Below, one piece after another: positions 8,393 to 11,276 of a DNA stretch of 11,276 bases. The first letter of the stretch is position 1; each line of letters starts with the position of its first letter. The DNA is from Chrysochromulina tobinii (lineage: Eukaryota > Haptophyta > Prymnesiales > Chrysochromulinaceae), in assembly GCA_001275005.1 (NCBI GenBank), contig JWZX01002213.1, forward strand, positions 1 to 11,276, read 5' to 3'. The position numbers were made by a program, and so were the translations under genes. The notes under the pieces are model-generated. The model was not told where the DNA came from. It ran no database searches and saw only the letters and a list, made by a program, of their open reading frames with translations.

Positions 8393-9327
8393 TCAGGGCG
8401 CCCTCTCGCCAGCCTACGTGGGCAACCTGCTCAAGGGCGGTGGCGCTCTCGATGCCAAGCTAGGTGCGCGCTCTTCACACTCTCCTTTACCTTTGTTCGA
8501 TTCACGTTTTGTGCAGATGAGTGGGGGTGGATCACCTGAGCAACAGGGTTCTATACTCCACCGCCCCCACGGGCGAATCGTTGGGTTTCTCACGCTCTTA
8601 GAGAGCAGAAACCCAACGGTTCGCGCAGTGAACCCGGGTGCTCACAACATCTCAGGTACTCTCTCTCTCTCTCGCTTTGACTGGACTTCTATTCACAGCC
8701 ACCGAGTCTCTCTTGAAGCTCCGCCGCAGCTGGTGCGTTTATTTCTCGCCGCGCGCTTACTCTCACCCCTCCCCTCCCCCTCTCTCTCTCACTCTCTGCC
8801 TCTCCCTTTGCAGGTCCCGTGCAGACGCCCGGAAATACGAATGGTGCGCCGCCACCGACACCGCCTCGAGGGCTTATCATCCCTGTTTTCTTGCTTTCTG
8901 CTTCTCGACGTGATGCCCTGCCGCCGCCTCAGCCGTCTCTCGGCCCATGCCAACAGGTACTATGGGCGCGCGCGCTCGCTCTCTTGCCACGCGCTTACTC
9001 CCCCTTTCCTCTCTCTCGCCATGCCCTCCTGCCCCACCCCTGTCTACTCACTGTGACCGGCAGGTTCTTTATGATCATCATCCTCGCGCCGGCAGTCTGT
9101 CCCTTGTGCACCGCGACTCACGTCGCCGCCGCTCTTGCGCGGCACAGGGCCCCCACGTTCGGCGTCCCAAAGGTGCCCAGGCAGCGCTCCTTGCCATTCC
9201 CCTGCCCTGCGAGCGCGCCGGCAAGTGCATGCAAGTGCTCATTACTGTGGCAATGCAATCCAGCTCCACAACTTTGGCTCTGCCGCTGCCGCCGCCTTTT
9301 TGGCCTTTTTGGCCTTTTTCGCCGTGA
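8393..9327 (+). other. Plus-strand spliced transcription unit, coding frame unresolved, possibly degraded
   Basis: Four intron-like segments with strong donors and CT-rich tails lie on the plus strand: 8464-8516 (GTGCGC to TTTTGTGCAG), 8656-8698 (GTACTCTCTC to TTCACAG), 8733-8813 (GTGCGT to CCTTTGCAG) and 8957-9063 (GTACTATG to CCGGCAG). The pieces between them do not give one clean protein. From the ATG at 8517, phases join 8517-8655, 8699-8732 and 8814-8913 into a 90-residue frame ending at a TGA (8911-8913), with DARKYEWCAATDTASRA near its end, which loosely resembles the closing Trp helix of a PH domain. The piece before 8464 reads GALSPAYVGNLLKGGG and, spliced on, reaches DEWGWIT and a stop, loosely like the opening strands of a PH domain. 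A third frame gives a proline-rich chain continuing to a stop at 9327. This may be a decayed PH-type gene, a non-coding RNA with spliced exons, or a gene with an exon boundary I have misplaced. Its left end meets the start of the minus-strand PH gene, so the two could share a bidirectional promoter. Confidence 0.35.
8573..8624. repeat. 18-bp near-perfect hairpin with a 5-bp inner hairpin
   Basis: The left arm GCGAATCGTTGGGTTTCT (8573-8590) pairs with AGAAACCCAACGGTTCGC (8607-8624). The single non-Watson-Crick position is a G-T (G-U in RNA). The 16-base loop contains GCTCT-TAG-AGAGC, a further 5-bp stem. It falls in an exon-like piece of the plus-strand unit. Confidence 0.8.
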
Positions 9328-9391
9328 GCGGCTGCGGCACTGCGTTCCACGCCTGCGCCGCCTCAGCCGTCTTTCGCTTCCCCCCAATGTG
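9134..9391 (-). pseudogene. Decayed fourth AP2 repeat unit
   Basis: After the third AP2 domain the repeat continues (HIGGKRKTAEAAQAW, PQPLTA, AAAAAEP) but the AP2 core has lost its strands, and stops TAA/TGA occur at about 9236-9241. One base out of frame, the closing AP2 motif returns as GKERCLGTFGTPNVGALCRA at about 9137-9195. With a 258-bp period the LGTF codons should start at 9181; they are found at 9180. So nearly the full unit is still present with a net one-base shift. The first half is still translated as the C-terminus of the AP2 protein; the second half is untranslated relic sequence, unless an intron I cannot define rescues it. Confidence 0.6.
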
Positions 9392-10622
9392 CCTCGCATA
9401 GCACAAGGCTGCCTCACCCGGCGTCGCGAAGGTGCCGAGAAGGCGCGACTTGCCATTCTCCGTGATCTGCGCCTTGAACTTGCCGCCGTTCTTGTACACG
9501 CCCTTGAAGCCCGTCTCACCGCCCGCCGACAGCACCAGTTCGAGGCCCTCGGCCGCCGCCGCCGCCCTGGCTTCGTCCGCCGTGAGCGGCTGCGGCCCGT
9601 CGCTCCTCGCCTGCGCCGCCTCAGCCGCCGCTCGCTCCGCCCCAATGTGCCTCGCGTAGCACAAGGCTGCCTCTTCTGGCGTCGCGAAGTTGCCGAGGTT
9701 GCGCGACTTGCCTTTCTCCGTGATCTCCACCTTGTACTTGCCGCCGTTTCTGTACACGCCCCTGAAGCCCGTCTCACTGCTCGCCGACGGCACCAACTCG
9801 AGCCCCTCGGCCGCCGCCGCCGCCCTGGCCTCATCCGCCGTGAGCGGCTGCGGCGCTGCGATCCTCGCGTCCGCCGCCTCTGCCGCCGCTCGCTCTGCCC
9901 CAATGTGCCTCGCGTAGCACAAGGCTGCCTCACCCGGCGTCGCGAAGGTGCCGAGGTAGCGCAGCTTGTCATTCTCCGTGACACGCGCCTGGTACCTGCC
10001 GCCGTTTTCGTACACGCCCTTGAAGCCCGTCTCACCGCCCGCCGACAGCACCAGCTCGAGGCCCTCGGCCGCCGCCGCCGCCCTGGCCTCGTCCGCCGTG
10101 AGCGGCTGCGGCCCGTCGCTCCTCGCCTGCGCCGCTTCAGCCGCCGCTCGCTCTGCCCCAATGTACCTCGACGAGACAGGAGCAGAGCGTCGATGGCGAC
10201 ACATCTCTGCTCGAGGGCGCACTGCAATGCACACTGGACAGCCTCCGCCACTGCCTCGGCCACAGCAGGCCGGCCTCTCTCGAGAAGGCATTCGAAGGCC
10301 CCCTGCCGCTGCTGCCGTGGTTGCGGCCACCGCCACGGCCGCTGACAGATCCTCGCGCGCGCACGTGTCTTGCCCAGTAGCTCCCTCATCTGACCGGCAC
10401 GACCCCAGCGCACACCACCAGCCCTCACCTGCAGTGGCACTCAGAGCAGCAGTGGATTGAGCCGAGGTCATGATAGAAGGGCACACAAATAAGCATCTGG
10501 TGGAGAGGCGCTTGATTGAGAGCAGCAACTCAGAGGTCATCAAGACCCACTCAGAATCCATCCGATTTAATCATGGATCCAATCAAAGGCAATCAGAGGA
10601 AATCGCGTACGGACTTCTCCAT
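9242..10622 (-). CDS. Tandem triple AP2/ERF-domain protein, three exons proposed
   Basis: Proposed exons: 10622-10611 (MEKS), 10428-10223 and 10166-9242, with consistent phases 0 and 2, giving 380 residues. Residues 74-331 are three 86-residue units. Each has a helical Ala-rich linker (IGAERAAAEAA, PQPLTADEARAAAAAEGLEL) and one AP2 domain (TGFKGVYKNGGKFKAQI, then LGTFATPGEAALCYARH). The YRG-like GFKGVY and the LGTF-TPEEAA-YAR motifs are those of plant-type AP2/ERF DNA-binding domains, known as multi-copy families in microalgae. The C-terminus is a partial fourth unit in which the linker has become KKAKKAKKAAAAA, a good nuclear localisation signal. The AP2 block is secure. The 5' end is less so: the residue 5-73 frame (AFECLLERG, AVAEAVAEAVQCAL) differs from the AP2 frame, and I join them by a 56-nt intron (10222-10167, GTGCGC to CTGTCTCGTCGAG). 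A one-base frameshift, or a start inside the AP2 frame upstream, are alternatives. Likely role: sequence-specific DNA binding in the nucleus. Confidence 0.75.
9392..10165 (-). repeat. Three 258-bp tandem coding units (AP2 plus linker)
   Basis: Units 10165-9908, 9907-9650 and 9649-9392 are exactly 258 bp each with no length variation. Units 1 and 3 share SAGGETGFKGVY, QARSDG and GTFATPGEAAL, while unit 2 has SASSETGFRGVY, DARIAA and GNFATPEEAAL. So 1 and 3 are closer to each other than to their neighbour. Confidence 0.9.
10429..10610 (-). other. First intron of the AP2 gene, rich in the CTGATTGC-type word
   Basis: Donor TCC|GTACGCG, acceptor GCCACTGCAG|GTGAGG, 182 nt. On the sense strand it carries CTGATTGCC, TTGATTGG, CTGAGTGGG, TTGATGACC, CTGAGTTGC and CTGAGTGCC, the same degenerate word that fills the introns of the PH gene. 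The 12-base first exon in front of it is the weakest part of the model. Confidence 0.55.
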
Positions 10623-11089
10623 TTGGAATGGTCGCGCGGCAACGGCGCGTTGGTACGATCTGGTGGGGAAACTGACGCGCGTCGGCTCACGCTCGTCGCG
10701 CTACCGCCCAAGACGGCGCAGTCACCAAAGACAGCGCTACCGCCCAAGACAGCACGGCCGCACTGACGGAATCCGTCCGCGGTCTGCGAGGTGGCGGCGC
10801 GCGCGGCTGTAGCCTCGGCGGTGACTTGTTCACGTCGCTGAAACTCAAGGCACGAGGGATGGCGAGGTCAAGGGGCAAGCAGCCTGGCTAGAGATGCCCG
10901 AGGGGCAAGCCCACCTGGCCACCGGCCGCGCCGGCGCCAACTCCAGCCACGACGACACCGTGATGAGCGCCACCGATGCGGTAATGCGGTAGCAGCTCAG
11001 CAGTTGACCTACGCCTCTAAAGTAGTCGAGGCGCAGATGCTCTCGAGCAGCGGCGTGCGCTCGAGCCACCGACCCCCAGAAAGCCGCGC
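10623..11089. other. Unassigned region upstream of the AP2 gene
   Basis: This should hold the AP2 promoter and the 3' flank of the gene at the right edge. I see an 18-bp period repeat, three copies of about ACCGCCCAAGACAGCGCT between 10699 and 10755, and a pair of GAGGGGCAAGC-CCTGGC words near 10866-10920. Plus-strand frames such as EVKGQAAWLEMPEGQAHL (about 10864-10917) look protein-like but are only about 50 codons, lack ATG at the right place and have no motif I know. I do not call a gene. Confidence 0.4.
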
Positions 11090-11232
11090 TCATAGCTGGG
11101 CGGCGGCGGCGGCGTGCCGAGCGTCGAGGTACGCGGACAGGGCGCCCACGGCACCACCCGTGTCCGCGAGCAGCATCACCCCAGCACGCTCGTGCGACAC
11201 TGACGCGAACGGGGACGAAGATCGCCAAAGTG
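11090..11232 (-). CDS. Last exon of a minus-strand gene entering from the right edge
   Basis: The minus strand from the edge reads like an intron tail of this locus (CATGCTTCGG, CTGATTGCTCTCC, CATCAG). Taking the acceptor ATGAG at 11234-11233, the exon has 46 codons plus TGA at 11092-11090, with coding-like composition (VSHERAGVMLLADTGGAVGA, then LSAYLDARHAAAAAQL). The competing acceptor CATCAG at 11238 gives a longer open frame (from ATG 11237 to 10845), but its residues are Arg/Cys/Trp-rich and less protein-like. I recognise no domain; the sequence suggests a hydrophobic or helical C-terminus. The rest of the gene lies outside the window. Confidence 0.4.
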
Positions 11233-11276
11233 CTCATCTGATGAGGAGAGCAATCAGCCAAGCCGAAGCATGCAAT
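11233..11276 (-). other. 3' end of an intron with the local CTGATTGC word
   Basis: On the minus strand: ATTGCATGC at the edge, then GGCTGATTGCTCTCC and CATCAG/ATGAG. It has the same vocabulary as the introns of the PH and AP2 genes, which extends the pattern to a third gene. Confidence 0.5.

Noticed and set aside
8819-10345. 508-codon open frame on the plus strand across the AP2 region
   Set aside because: It is the antisense of the AP2 repeats: Arg/Leu-rich, period 86, no domain. The minus-strand frame encodes clear AP2 motifs.
9118-10440. 440-codon Arg/Ser-rich minus-strand frame
   Set aside because: From 10166 on it is the out-of-frame shadow of the AP2 repeats. Only its N-terminal part (10428-10223) looks coding and was used in the AP2 model.
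10470-10766. 98-codon plus-strand frame with an LPPKTA repeat
   Set aside because: Its first half is antisense to the AP2 intron and the rest is the 18-bp repeat; no support as a gene.
10864-10990. Plus-strand frame GEVKGQAAWLEMPEGQAHL
   Set aside because: About 50 codons between stops, no suitable start or splice partner, and it contains a local repeat; too weak to annotate.
10845-11237. Longer minus-strand frame from the ATG at 11237
   Set aside because: Arg/Cys/Trp-rich composition; the one-base-shifted frame ending at 11090 has much better coding character. Kept as an alternative only.

Overview
The window looks like nuclear DNA of a eukaryotic alga with a secondary-type plastid. Four things point that way: GC-rich genes split by short GT-AG introns, tandem AP2 domains of the algal LGTF-ATPEEAALCYARHIGAE style, repeated PH domains followed by very long proline runs, and a putative ER-signal-plus-FVAP plastid presequence. 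A haptophyte of the Emiliania/Prymnesium kind is my first guess, from recall of similar AP2 repeats. A pelagophyte or another stramenopile-type alga is possible. Nothing here looks bacterial, and there is no rRNA, tRNA, CRISPR or insertion sequence that I can support.

Layout, left to right: a GGGTCC-rich repeat and unassigned DNA (1-523). A minus-strand type II membrane protein with a beta-propeller-like C-terminus (524-1669). A small plus-strand gene or gene remnant with a putative plastid presequence and a membrane helix (about 2030-2432). A short intergenic region with a perfect 9-bp hairpin. A large minus-strand gene of 11 exons (8392 down to 2704), whose splice phases all agree and which gives a 1418-residue protein with five PH domains, coiled coils and a formin/WASP-like polyproline region. 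A poorly resolved plus-strand transcript unit with pyrimidine-rich introns (about 8393-9327). A minus-strand gene with three tandem AP2 domains (10622 down to 9242) plus a decayed fourth copy. A repeat-bearing unassigned stretch. The last exon of another minus-strand gene entering from the right edge.

The genes do not form an obvious pathway. The PH/polyproline protein suggests membrane-to-actin scaffolding, the AP2 protein DNA binding, and the first gene a Golgi or ER carbohydrate role.

The most unusual thing in the window is its introns. In the large gene and in the AP2 gene they are studded with degenerate copies of CTGATTGC/CTGAGTGC/CTGATGGC, several in local tandem arrays. In several of them the exon after the 3' splice site begins with a copy of the intron's own donor sequence, as expected if introns were inserted with a target-site duplication or arose by segmental duplication. 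The neighbouring plus-strand unit has the ordinary CT-rich intron type, so two intron populations sit side by side. All exon models were made by hand from frame, phase and splice motifs and have no transcript support.
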